Positions 20,192-27,410 of a stretch of 64,000 nucleotides of DNA are shown here, in pieces. The translations under genes and the position numbers were made by a program. Position 1 is the stretch's first letter; each line of letters opens with the position of its first letter. Under the pieces are notes generated by a model. That model was not told where the DNA came from. It was given only the letters and a program-made list of their open reading frames with translations, and did not search any database. This stretch comes from Clostridium gasigenes. GTDB taxonomy: Bacteria; Bacillota; Clostridia; Clostridiales; Clostridiaceae. The DNA lies in assembly GCF_900104115.1 (NCBI RefSeq), contig NZ_FNJM01000001.1, forward strand, positions 763,374 to 827,373, read 5' to 3'.

Positions 20192-20230
20192 ATTATAACA
20201 TATATATATTAGGTAATCAAACTTATGTTC
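20192..20230 (-). promoter_or_regulatory. lexA promoter with overlapping LexA-box
   Basis: On the minus strand TTGATT (20215-20220) and TATAAT (20192-20197) are 17 bases apart. GAACATAAGTTT (20219-20230) overlaps the -35. It differs in one base from the GAAC-N4-GTTC Firmicute SOS box. This suggests LexA autorepression. Confidence 0.75.
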
Positions 20231-20294
20231 TTGTTTTAATATTGGTCAATTTTATTATAGTATATACATTAAATAAAAAAAACATCATTTTTCA

Positions 20295-20323
20295 TTGCTT
20301 AAATGTATAAAGTTAGCTATAAT
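20295..20323 (+). promoter_or_regulatory. Sigma-A type promoter for the gene at 20379
   Basis: TTGCTT (20295-20300) and TATAAT (20318-20323) are 17 bases apart, 56 bases before the start codon. Confidence 0.7.
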
Positions 20324-20378
20324 TAAGTTTGCTTAAATTTTATAAAATAAGTTTATAACTAATAGGTGGTGTTTATAT

Positions 20379-20768
20379 ATGAATAAAAAAATATATACAG
20401 AAGATGATTATTGTGATGTGTATGAAGGTAAAATATGTGATAATTGTGGAGATTGTTTACAACAAGAAGGTATAGATGTAAGAGCAATAAAAATTGAAGA
20501 AATATCTAAAACTGTAGAAGAAAATGAAATTTTAGAAGCGAAATTTAAAACAGAACTAGAAAAATTAAGATTAGAAACTGATAAGGAATTAGAAGAAAAA
20601 ACTATTACAGCGGAAGAGTTTCTAGTTGAGGATGATGCTGAAACAGAATACGTAGATGCCTTTGAAAATATAGAATATCTAGATGATATGGAATTATTTG
20701 ATGAATTAAATTTAGAGGAAATGACAGAAGAAGTTTTTCCAGGTGTTAGAAGATTTAAAAATAAATAA
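20379..20768 (+). CDS. Small acidic protein with an N-terminal cysteine cluster, function unknown
   Basis: The 129-residue protein begins with a Cys-rich segment: a Cys at about 13, then CDNCGDC around residues 20-26. Four closely spaced cysteines suggest bound zinc or an iron-sulfur cluster. The rest is a strongly acidic helix-rich tail. I do not recognise a characterised family. ATG 20379 follows AGGTGG. It is divergent from lexA with its own promoter and no visible SOS box. A lipoprotein gene follows 63 bases downstream. Confidence 0.65.
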   Translation: MNKKIYTEDDYCDVYEGKICDNCGDCLQQEGIDVRAIKIEEISKTVEENEILEAKFKTELEKLRLETDKELEEKTITAEEFLVEDDAETEYVDAFENIEYLDDMELFDELNLEEMTEEVFPGVRRFKNK

Positions 20769-20780
20769 TGAATACTTTTC

Positions 20781-20823
20781 CCTCCTTTGTTTACACTATA
20801 TTTATAAGGTAAATAAAAGGAGG
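20781..20823 (+). promoter_or_regulatory. Hairpin masking the lipoprotein ribosome-binding site
   Basis: CCTCCTTT (20781-20788) is the exact complement of the ribosome site AAAGGAGG (20816-20823). An inner stem TTTAC/GTAAA extends the pairing to about 13 pairs around a short loop. Any transcript reading in from upstream would have its ribosome site hidden. Confidence 0.6.
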
Positions 20824-20831
20824 ATATTTTT

Positions 20832-21359
20832 ATGAAAAAAAGAGTTGTTATATCATTACTGACATTAGCTACTATAATAACTGTATTTGTATCTTGTTCT
20901 ACAAATGAAAAATCAATAGATAATACTAAAAATATAGTGGAAAAAGGAAAAGAGATGATAACTGGTGATGAAACTACTGGAAAAACAGTTAAAAACTATA
21001 GTGATAATAAAAAAGTAAGTGATTATAATCTAGAAAATTTCAAGTTAGATATGGAGTCAAAAAATTATAGAGTAGAAATCATAGCCAAAGATAAAGATTT
21101 TTTTGACGCTCCGAAGTTTGAAGTAGAAATTGGGGAAGATAAGGTTTCTGCATATGATTATGAAGAACTTAGTACTTTAGAAAAAGATACCTCAGCTATA
21201 ACAGAGAAGGGGTTAGTTATTAACGGGACAAAATCATCTTGGAATAAAACACCTCATTATTATAAGAAAGGTGAACTTCTTATAATTTATGATGGAGATG
21301 ATATTAAAATTATAAACTCTTTATATGAGATACTAGGTTCAGAATTATACAACACATAA
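20832..21359 (+). CDS. Predicted lipoprotein, function unknown
   Basis: The 175-residue protein has a type II signal: positive MKKR, a hydrophobic stretch of about 15, and lipobox-like FVSC with Cys22. After lipidation a hydrophilic domain is exposed outside. No catalytic motif or known family is evident. AAAGGAGG lies eight bases before the ATG and can be sequestered by an upstream complement (20781-20823). It ends 50 bases before the LexA-box-containing terminator. Confidence 0.7.
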   Translation: MKKRVVISLLTLATIITVFVSCSTNEKSIDNTKNIVEKGKEMITGDETTGKTVKNYSDNKKVSDYNLENFKLDMESKNYRVEIIAKDKDFFDAPKFEVEIGEDKVSAYDYEELSTLEKDTSAITEKGLVINGTKSSWNKTPHYYKKGELLIIYDGDDIKIINSLYEILGSELYNT

Positions 21360-21408
21360 TAAACATTATGTAAAACTAATTTAAAATATTTTTTAATTAT
21401 AAAAGAGA

Positions 21409-21466
21409 AAAATGCCATTTTCAAAGCTTTAGAACGTATGTTCTGAATCTTTGAAAATGGCATTTT
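21409..21466. terminator. Two-way terminator with a LexA-box-like palindrome at its tip
   Basis: Arms AAAATGCCATTTTCAAAG and CTTTGAAAATGGCATTTT form a long hairpin between convergent genes. Its apex, AGAACGTATGTTCT (21431-21444), contains a perfect GAAC-N4-GTTC palindrome. Confidence 0.88.
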
Positions 21467-21495
21467 AATAAGATATCTAAAAAATAATAAATAGA

Positions 21496-22863
21496 TTATT
21501 TAATATTAGCAAGAGGATTAGAATTTACAGCATCACGTAACGTATCATTATCTACATGTGTATATATCTGGGTAGTTGCGATGTTTTCATGGCCTAGGAT
21601 GCTTTGAAGACTACGTATATCCACATTGCCATGCTTGTACATTAAAGTTGCAGCTGTATGTCTAAGCTTGTGAGGTGTATATTTATCATTAGTCATCCCT
21701 GAACTGCGAACATGTTTTTTGACTAGGACCTCAACAGTTCTTTTATTGATAGGTTTTTGATGAGAGGAGAGTAGTAAGTATTTTTTTTCATCATCAGTAG
21801 CTTTAAAATCCTCTCTAACAGCTAAGTAAGCATAAATAGATCTAATGCAAGCTGCATTTAAATAAACAGTCCGTTCCTTATTTCCTTTACCTATAATAGT
21901 TAGAATATCACCTTTTATTTTATCTATTTTAATACTGCATAACTCCGATAATCGCATACCGCAATTCAAAAATAGAGTAATTATACAATAGTCACGTTCA
22001 AAATTTTTATTTTCTTTATTCATTGAATGTAATAAATTTACACTTTCATCTAAGGTTAAGTAAACAGGTTGCCTTTTGTTTATTTTAGGAGATTCTAACT
22101 CTAAAGTTGGGTTATCATCAATAATTTTAGATTTACCTTGTAAGAATTTAAAAAATGATTTCAAGGTTGCTACTTTACGAGCCCTTGCGTGAGTACCATT
22201 ACCTCTTTGTTTTTCGGTAAAGGATAAAAAAGCATATAAATCCGTAAGTTTTATTTTTCTTATGAAGCTATTGTCGATATCGTTTATTTGTATTTCTTCA
22301 AATTCTAAATTTTTATCGAATACTAGACCTTTATAAACTTTTAAAAATCTAAAAAACATAGTTAAATCAACTTTATAAGCTTCGATAGTGTTATTTGACT
22401 TACCTTTAATAGTTTCTAAATAATTCAAGAAATCTATAACACATTGAGGTAAATTAATTATTTTAGCTTCTGAAATTCCGAATTTATCTTTAATTTCTAA
22501 CTTGTAATTACTATCTGTTAGTTTATTTAAAACGGGGCTAATTTTATTTTTGCTAGATATTTTGCTAGCTTTTTTTAGAGTTCTATTTAAACCTAATTCT
22601 TTAAGCCAAATTTGAATATATCGAATGCCAACATTATAAATTTTTGATAGTTGACTAGTTGGCAATTTATGCTTTTCTACTAATATATATAAATCCTCGA
22701 TTATAAACTCATATATTCGTTCTGAATTCAAATTATAGTAATTAGAATATATATTATGAAGTTTCTTTTTGTCAGTAGAATTTAAATCTATATTAATTAA
22801 GTCTTTAATTTCTTTAGTGTACTCATAATTTTTATATTTATAAGATTTCGTTGTTAATTGCAC
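21496..22863 (-). CDS. Tyrosine recombinase/integrase with N-terminal helical extension
   Basis: The 455-residue protein has about 140 residues before the core-binding domain, including a helix-turn-helix-like segment (LPTSQLSKIYNVGIRYIQIW). A SAM-like core-binding domain follows, then the catalytic domain. All active residues are seen: Arg in CGMRLSEL, Lys in GKGNKER, His-x-x-Arg in YTPHKLRHTAA, His in LGH and Tyr in TTQIYTH. GTG 22863 is chosen because GGGGG lies ten bases before it and the predicted transcript starts near 22896. A TTG at 22890 would be almost leaderless. The end NPLANIK recurs in the eroded relative at 51668. The cognate site is unknown, but a 26-base palindrome lies upstream. 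Confidence 0.88.
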   Translation of the reverse strand: MQLTTKSYKYKNYEYTKEIKDLINIDLNSTDKKKLHNIYSNYYNLNSERIYEFIIEDLYILVEKHKLPTSQLSKIYNVGIRYIQIWLKELGLNRTLKKASKISSKNKISPVLNKLTDSNYKLEIKDKFGISEAKIINLPQCVIDFLNYLETIKGKSNNTIEAYKVDLTMFFRFLKVYKGLVFDKNLEFEEIQINDIDNSFIRKIKLTDLYAFLSFTEKQRGNGTHARARKVATLKSFFKFLQGKSKIIDDNPTLELESPKINKRQPVYLTLDESVNLLHSMNKENKNFERDYCIITLFLNCGMRLSELCSIKIDKIKGDILTIIGKGNKERTVYLNAACIRSIYAYLAVREDFKATDDEKKYLLLSSHQKPINKRTVEVLVKKHVRSSGMTNDKYTPHKLRHTAATLMYKHGNVDIRSLQSILGHENIATTQIYTHVDNDTLRDAVNSNPLANIK

Positions 22864-22902
22864 TTTTTTCAAACCCCCAATAGGCTTCAAAGCCTTGAAT
22901 CT

Positions 22903-22931
22903 ATTATAACACAGCTGTTTTTTTCTTTCAA
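22903..22931 (-). promoter_or_regulatory. Promoter of the tyrosine recombinase gene
   Basis: On the minus strand TTGAAA (22926-22931) and TATAAT (22903-22908) are 17 bases apart. The start point should fall near 22896. Confidence 0.78.
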
Positions 22932-22940
22932 GTACACGAA

Positions 22941-22966
22941 TTGCGCTAAATATACATTTAGCGCAA
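22941..22966. repeat. 26-base perfect palindrome upstream of the recombinase promoter
   Basis: TTGCGCTAAAT and ATTTAGCGCAA, 11 bases each, flank ATAC. The palindrome ends about ten bases upstream of the -35 element. It could be a regulator operator or a recombinase binding site. It is not followed by a T run suited to a terminator for any gene. Confidence 0.75.
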
Positions 22967-23399
22967 TGTTTTTGAAGTGAAAGTTATAGTAATTTTTTAT
23001 AATATAAAAATTTCATATTATAAAACTAGTTTTAATAACTTATTTTACTAATATACGCACTCTTTTAGTCTAATCTTAGTAAAATAGATATTCTCAATGA
23101 TAAATGCACAATCGATTTATAGAAAAAAATGAATTGAAGTTTTTAATAATAATAGATTTACTTGCTATGAAATATTTTAAAAATAATTTTGTCGTTAAAA
23201 TCGATTATGTGTCGTATGCTATGTATACCTAAAATTTTATATATTATTTTGCTATACATTAATTTTGTATTTTTATGTGCACAATTATATCCACAATATG
23301 TTATTTATTGCTAAATCAATAATATTAAAAATTGAAACTTTTTATAACACTTTATTTCCCGTAAAGTATTTTTTAAAAAACGTATCTACTATTAATTAT
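22967..23399. other. Intergenic region without a convincing gene
   Basis: This is very AT-rich sequence. The only notable structure is an inverted pair, CACAATCGATTT near 23107 and AAATCGATTATGTG near 23197. A 66-codon open stretch at 23265 lacks a ribosome site and has a poly-Lys artefact from an A tract, so it is not called. Confidence 0.5.
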
Positions 23400-23443
23400 C
23401 AAAAAAAAAAAAAAAAAAAATACACCAAAACTAATAGGTGTTA
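23400..23443 (-). terminator. Terminator of the DUF2828 gene with a 20-base T tract
   Basis: On the minus strand ACACC and GGTGT form a short stem followed by A and about 20 T (the A run at 23401-23420 on +). It begins shortly after the stop at 23470. Confidence 0.75.
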
Positions 23444-23469
23444 TAATTGCATATTTTATAAATGATCTA

Positions 23470-24966
23470 TCAATAGCTAATATCATTATATCTATTATTT
23501 TCTAAAGATTTTAAAATCAACTCATCAGAATTAATAACTTCTTCTTTAAGTAAAGACGTGAATATTTCTTTTGAATAACCTCTAGCAAAAATATTAGAAT
23601 AAATATCTTTGCTAATGCTCTTGTTTAAACTCCCCTCCTCTATTTGCCAAAACTTCAATTTTGGCATTATGTAACCGGATGTTTTCCATTTATTTTTTAT
23701 CAACTGAATATCATTACTTTCTTTATATTTATGCTCTAAATCTAAATCAGATATAATTAATATGTTTTTAGGGATTTTATTGTTTGATAAATCTTTTTTG
23801 ATTGAAGTAAATAGCAACAAGTCTAAGGCTGATTCAATATTATTTGGAGTTGATAACTTAAAATTTTTCATGTTATTAACTTGTTCGACTATGCCACAAC
23901 TCTGCACTTTAGCAAAATAAGGATCTTTTTTAAAGTACATATAATAATCTTTAAAACTACTAGAATTAAAATTATTAAAAAAAAGAACTGTTGATATACA
24001 TACTTTATACGCTTCAGCACATGCTTTTATCGCTTTATCAGATATAGCAATAATAACATAGGTATCCTGTAATATTTCTTTATAATTATCACAAACAATA
24101 TTCCATATATTTTCATAAATAGATTTAGTTTCATGAGTTATACTCCCCTTATTGTTCATAATTAATTCTATTATATTAAAAGGAGTTTGGGTTAGATTCT
24201 TTATTCTATCAGTATTCAATTTTAATTTATCATTTTTATTATATATTTTAATATGTTTCATATAGCGTTCTCTATCATTGCGAATAAATGAGTTTTTATA
24301 TCTTAAACACGTATCTAATGAAAAATTAGAATAATCTATAGAATTAAAATTTCCTGCACTAATTTTTTTCTCTATTATATCTATTTTTTTTCTTAATGAT
24401 GATAAGATCAATCTATACTGTTGAGAGGTATATCCTAAAAGTCTACGAGTTCTAACGGCTAGCTTCCTTGAATTCTTAGATGAGGTATTTTCAGATTTTA
24501 ACCATTTACCTAGCATTGATGGAGTTTTTGAATTTAAATCAATAGAAAGTTGATTTTTGAATAATCTAATTACTTCTTCTTCTAAAGGCGTATAAAACAA
24601 AACATAATAATCATCCCATCGACCATATTTATAAATCAACTGTAAATTTTTTACTAATATTTCACTTTCATTAAGGGCTAGATAATTTATTATTACTTTA
24701 AAAACCCTTCGTTCACCTAGTCCGCAAACTTTATCACGAATATAGAAAAGAGCTTTAATTGCTAGTAATCCATTACATTCAAAAGCAGAAATAAAGCACT
24801 CTATAATTTCAGCTTCACTTTTATTGCGTAAATCTTTTGAAGTTGTTAAAAATTTTAGTATAGCCTTATTATCATTTTTTAGATCCTTAATTACATATTC
24901 AAAATCTTCCACTTCCGATACGTTGTAGAGTTCTTTTCTTAATTTAGTCAAAAATTTTATAGCCAT
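23470..24966 (-). CDS. DUF2828 family protein with degenerate vWA domain
   Basis: The 498-residue protein follows DUF2828 throughout: ALFYIRDKVCGLGERRVFKV, then YKYGRWDDYYVL, PSMLGKWLKSENTSSK, RTRRLLGYTSQQYR and ILIISDLDLE. The first 300 residues are helical repeats. The last 200 match a von Willebrand A fold. In the family the metal site begins D-x-S-G-S, but here it reads AISDKA, so metal binding is probably lost. Helical repeats plus vWA recall the Ro60/TROVE arrangement that binds small RNAs; this link is my inference. ATG 24966 follows AGGAGG. Its leader carries two tandem hairpins (24994-25103). Confidence 0.85.
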   Translation of the reverse strand: MAIKFLTKLRKELYNVSEVEDFEYVIKDLKNDNKAILKFLTTSKDLRNKSEAEIIECFISAFECNGLLAIKALFYIRDKVCGLGERRVFKVIINYLALNESEILVKNLQLIYKYGRWDDYYVLFYTPLEEEVIRLFKNQLSIDLNSKTPSMLGKWLKSENTSSKNSRKLAVRTRRLLGYTSQQYRLILSSLRKKIDIIEKKISAGNFNSIDYSNFSLDTCLRYKNSFIRNDRERYMKHIKIYNKNDKLKLNTDRIKNLTQTPFNIIELIMNNKGSITHETKSIYENIWNIVCDNYKEILQDTYVIIAISDKAIKACAEAYKVCISTVLFFNNFNSSSFKDYYMYFKKDPYFAKVQSCGIVEQVNNMKNFKLSTPNNIESALDLLLFTSIKKDLSNNKIPKNILIISDLDLEHKYKESNDIQLIKNKWKTSGYIMPKLKFWQIEEGSLNKSISKDIYSNIFARGYSKEIFTSLLKEEVINSDELILKSLENNRYNDISY

Positions 24967-24993
24967 ACTAATACTCCTCCTAAAAATTATTAC

Positions 24994-25103
24994 AAGACAC
25001 ATTATTATTTAAAACAAATTACATTGTGTGAATAATTGCTGTAAGTGTCTTTATCAAGATACAGTTTAGATCACAATAAGTGATTATTTGCTGTCTGTAT
25101 CTT
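24994..25103 (-). ncRNA. Tandem structured leader elements upstream of the DUF2828 gene
   Basis: Two related units lie head to tail. Unit A (24994-25051) is closed by AAGACAC/GTGTCTT. Unit B (25056-25103) is closed by AAGATACAG/CTGTATCTT. On the minus strand each opens with TAAAGA, then a shared ACAGCAA-type block and a small inner hairpin (ATCAC/GTGAT in unit B). They sit between a TATAAT-like element and the DUF2828 ribosome site, so they would form the 5' leader. I recognise no known riboswitch. A cis-regulator or a Y-RNA-like partner are both possible. Confidence 0.5.
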
Positions 25104-25146
25104 TACTTAATAATATATTATATGAAATCAAATTAATTTATAGAAC

Positions 25147-25171
25147 AAAAAAAAGTGCCAAATTGACACTT
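25147..25171 (-). terminator. Terminator after the small gene at 25170
   Basis: On the minus strand AAGTGTC and GGCACTT (one G-T) are followed by eight T. The stem overlaps the stop codon. Confidence 0.8.
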
Positions 25172-25355
25172 ATATCTTTTCTTGAAATTTAATTATTAAC
25201 GCATTATTTATTAACTCTGATTTAGAAATTCCTTTTCTAAAATATCTTATTTGTTTATATTTTATTCCTTCCATTTCAAAATCCAAAATATCTATCCTAT
25301 CACCTGTATATATAATAGGCTCTTTTTTACCCTTTACCGTAATCCATAATTCCAT
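25170..25355 (-). CDS. Small hypothetical protein
   Basis: The 61-residue protein (MELWITVKGKKEPIIYTGD...) is predicted mostly beta with a helical end. It may be a compact single domain. No family is recognised. ATG 25355 is taken because AGGAG lies eight bases before it. It ends at its own terminator and is separate from the DUF2828 unit. A strong ribosome site and a terminator support a real gene. Confidence 0.6.
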   Translation of the reverse strand: MELWITVKGKKEPIIYTGDRIDILDFEMEGIKYKQIRYFRKGISKSELINNALIIKFQEKI

Positions 25356-25388
25356 AAAAGACACTCCTTTTTACTTATATATTATACT

Positions 25389-25414
25389 AAAAAAGAGCCT
25401 AAATAAGGCTCTTA
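25389..25414 (-). terminator. Terminator after the acetate transporter gene
   Basis: On the minus strand AAGAGCC and GGCTCTT are followed by TTTTAG, just after the stop at 25418. Confidence 0.85.
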
Positions 25415-25417
25415 AAA

Positions 25418-26029
25418 TTACTTTTTAAATATTCCAAAAGGCTTTCCTACAGGTAAAAATATTCTGCCAAAATGTTTGTTTAGAACAGCAGCCCCTGATC
25501 CGTAAAATGACATTATAGCAATTGATAATTCTGACCAAGCAGCTAAACTATGTGCAAAGTGTGGAATAATTTCAAAAGCATTTAAAGTTAATCCTAAGAA
25601 TAAAAAATCAATAAATACAAATATTATAAATAATACTTTATGTGTTTCCATTGCTCCTATAGTCATAAATATAGTGAATATTAAATATCCAAGAAAAGCA
25701 AAACCTAATTGCTTAGTATCTGCACCGGCTGCAAGCTTTTCTCCAAATACTCCATTTTGTATTAACCAAGTGAATCCCATAGCATACCAGAAGAATGCAT
25801 ATGCTCCAAAAGCAGTTGATCCAAATGTATTATCATGTTTAAAATCATTAATACAAGCTAATAATTGAGCTGAAGCACCTAAAAATATTGCCCAAGGCAA
25901 AACTAAAGATACCCCGCTAGTTAATCCTAATTTTTGTGACGATGCGACTAATGTAATTATAGCTAGTCCAAATAATCCTAATGCCGAGGGATCGGCTGTA
26001 ACTATCTTAATTTTTTTTATTTCTTCCAT
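25418..26029 (-). CDS. Acetate/succinate transporter, GPR1/FUN34/YaaH family
   Basis: The 203-residue protein has six membrane helices. The family signature lies at the N terminus: ADPSALGLFGLAIITLVAS corresponds to the NPxPLGL motif with DPSALGL in place of NPAPLGL. FWYAMGFTW follows in helix 3. Members such as SatP move acetate with protons, which suits acetate-producing clostridia. ATG 26029 follows AAGGAGG. A TTGACA-N17-TATCTT promoter lies upstream, and the gene is divergent from the RibD-like gene across a palindromic region. Confidence 0.88.
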   Translation of the reverse strand: MEEIKKIKIVTADPSALGLFGLAIITLVASSQKLGLTSGVSLVLPWAIFLGASAQLLACINDFKHDNTFGSTAFGAYAFFWYAMGFTWLIQNGVFGEKLAAGADTKQLGFAFLGYLIFTIFMTIGAMETHKVLFIIFVFIDFLFLGLTLNAFEIIPHFAHSLAAWSELSIAIMSFYGSGAAVLNKHFGRIFLPVGKPFGIFKK

Positions 26030-26070
26030 GATTTCCTCCTTAGTAAAAGTAATTATATTTAACCTTAACA

Positions 26071-26099
26071 AAGATAACAGATTTTTAAGTTGTTGTCAA
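26071..26099 (-). promoter_or_regulatory. Promoter of the acetate transporter gene
   Basis: On the minus strand TTGACA (26094-26099) and TATCTT (26071-26076) are 17 bases apart. Confidence 0.7.
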
Positions 26100-26139
26100 T
26101 ATTATTATATATTAGAAGTTAACCTATAAAAATATATTA

Positions 26140-26172
26140 TTAATAAAATAAATATGATATTTATTTTATTAA
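26140..26172. repeat. 33-base perfect palindrome between divergent genes
   Basis: TTAATAAAATAAATA and its exact complement flank TGA. The palindrome lies between the transporter promoter and the -10 element of the RibD-like gene. It may be an operator. A chance AT palindrome is possible but unlikely at 15-base arms. Confidence 0.7.
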
Positions 26173-26229
26173 AAGTATATCTTTATATAATTTACCATTG
26201 AATATTTAGCGTTATATTACATAATAGGG

Positions 26230-26235
26230 TATAAT
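26230..26235 (+). promoter_or_regulatory. -10 element for the RibD-like gene
   Basis: TATAAT lies 61 bases before the start at 26297. No -35 is clear. Confidence 0.45.
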
Positions 26236-26296
26236 ATAACTTGATAAGATGTATTATTATATAATTTAAAATTTCTTAAATAAATGGAGGCTTACT

Positions 26297-27373
26297 ATGG
26301 ATGAATTTTATATGAACATAGCTATTGAATGCGCTAAAAACGGAATTGGACGTGTACAGGCTAATCCCTTAATAGGGATTGTAATAGTTAAGGATAATAA
26401 ATTAATAGGTAAAGATTTTTATGAAAATACAGATAAAATAAATTTAATAGAAAAGGTCATATTAAATAATAATATAATCGATATGCAGTTAAACAAGTCA
26501 ACTATATATATTACTTATCCGGATTTTAAAGAAGACACCATTAAATATATTGAAACGAAAAACTTTTCACGTATTGTTTCTGGAACTCTAAATCCAGAAG
26601 TAGTATTAATGAGTTCAAAAGTAGCAAAGATATGCGGATTAGGATTGCAAGTAAAGGTTGGTATCTTAGAAAATGAATGTAATAATTTAAATGAAATTTA
26701 TAATAACCAATTTATTAATAATAGACCCTTTGTTCATGTGAAATGGTGCATGACACTGGATGGTAAAGCAGCCTCTTATATTGGTAATAATTTAGATATT
26801 ACTACTAATAAATGTTATGCATATTCTCACGAACTAAGGAATAAATATACAGCTGTAATGGTTGGAATTAATACTATATTAAGAGATGATCCAACCTTGG
26901 TTTGCAAACATCCAGGTGGTCGTAATTCATATAGAATTATAGTAGATAGTAAATTACGAATACAAATGGATTGCAACGTTCTTAACGATGCTTATAATAC
27001 ACCAACATTTATAGCCGTTACTCATAATTATGATAAAGTTAAAGCTAAAATATTACAAACACGGGGAGTTAGATTTATTATATGTGAGGAAATTAATGGA
27101 AAAATTGATTTAGTAAATTTAATGGTTAAGCTATCAGAGTTAAATATTGATAGTGTTTTAATAGAAGGAGGAGGAAATTTAATATTCTCAGCAGTTGAAG
27201 ATGGAATTGTTGATAAAGTATCTGTATTTATAGGAGCAAAGATTATAGGTGGTAAAAATTCCCTTTCTCCAGTAACAGGCAATGGGATTGATTTTATGAA
27301 AAGCGGAATACCATTAAATGATATAAGTATAAAACAGTTCGGAACTGATATATTAATTGAAGGGTATATATAA
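26297..27373 (+). CDS. RibD-like protein: intact reductase half, degenerate deaminase half
   Basis: The protein is 358 residues, as in bifunctional RibD of riboflavin synthesis. The N-terminal 140 residues keep the frame of the deaminase (VQANPLIGIVIVKDNKLIG). The zinc-binding H-A-E is replaced by INL, and the two Cys ligands of the usual P-C-x-x-x-G and P-P-C motifs are missing. The C-terminal reductase is well kept: HVKWCMTLDGKAA, then HELRNKYTAVMVGINTILRDDPTL and VLIEGGGNLIFS. It stands alone rather than in a rib operon. It may reduce another substrate, or pair with a separate deaminase. Confidence 0.85.
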   Translation: MDEFYMNIAIECAKNGIGRVQANPLIGIVIVKDNKLIGKDFYENTDKINLIEKVILNNNIIDMQLNKSTIYITYPDFKEDTIKYIETKNFSRIVSGTLNPEVVLMSSKVAKICGLGLQVKVGILENECNNLNEIYNNQFINNRPFVHVKWCMTLDGKAASYIGNNLDITTNKCYAYSHELRNKYTAVMVGINTILRDDPTLVCKHPGGRNSYRIIVDSKLRIQMDCNVLNDAYNTPTFIAVTHNYDKVKAKILQTRGVRFIICEEINGKIDLVNLMVKLSELNIDSVLIEGGGNLIFSAVEDGIVDKVSVFIGAKIIGGKNSLSPVTGNGIDFMKSGIPLNDISIKQFGTDILIEGYI

Positions 27374-27402
27374 AAGAAGCCCCATAAATTAGGGCTTCTT
27401 TT
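27372..27402. terminator. Two-way terminator
   Basis: AAAAGAAGCCC and GGGCTTCTTTT lie between the convergent RibD-like and ABC-F genes. Confidence 0.9.
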
Positions 27403-27410
27403 AGTAAAAA

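Noticed and set aside
23265..23465. 66-codon open frame on + in the region after the recombinase
   Set aside because: It has no ribosome site, its Lys run comes from an A tract, and it overlaps the DUF2828 terminator on the other strand.
18700..25500. dif site for chromosome-dimer resolution
   Set aside because: Near 21365 there is a faint TTATGTAA resemblance, but the full two-arm site does not match.
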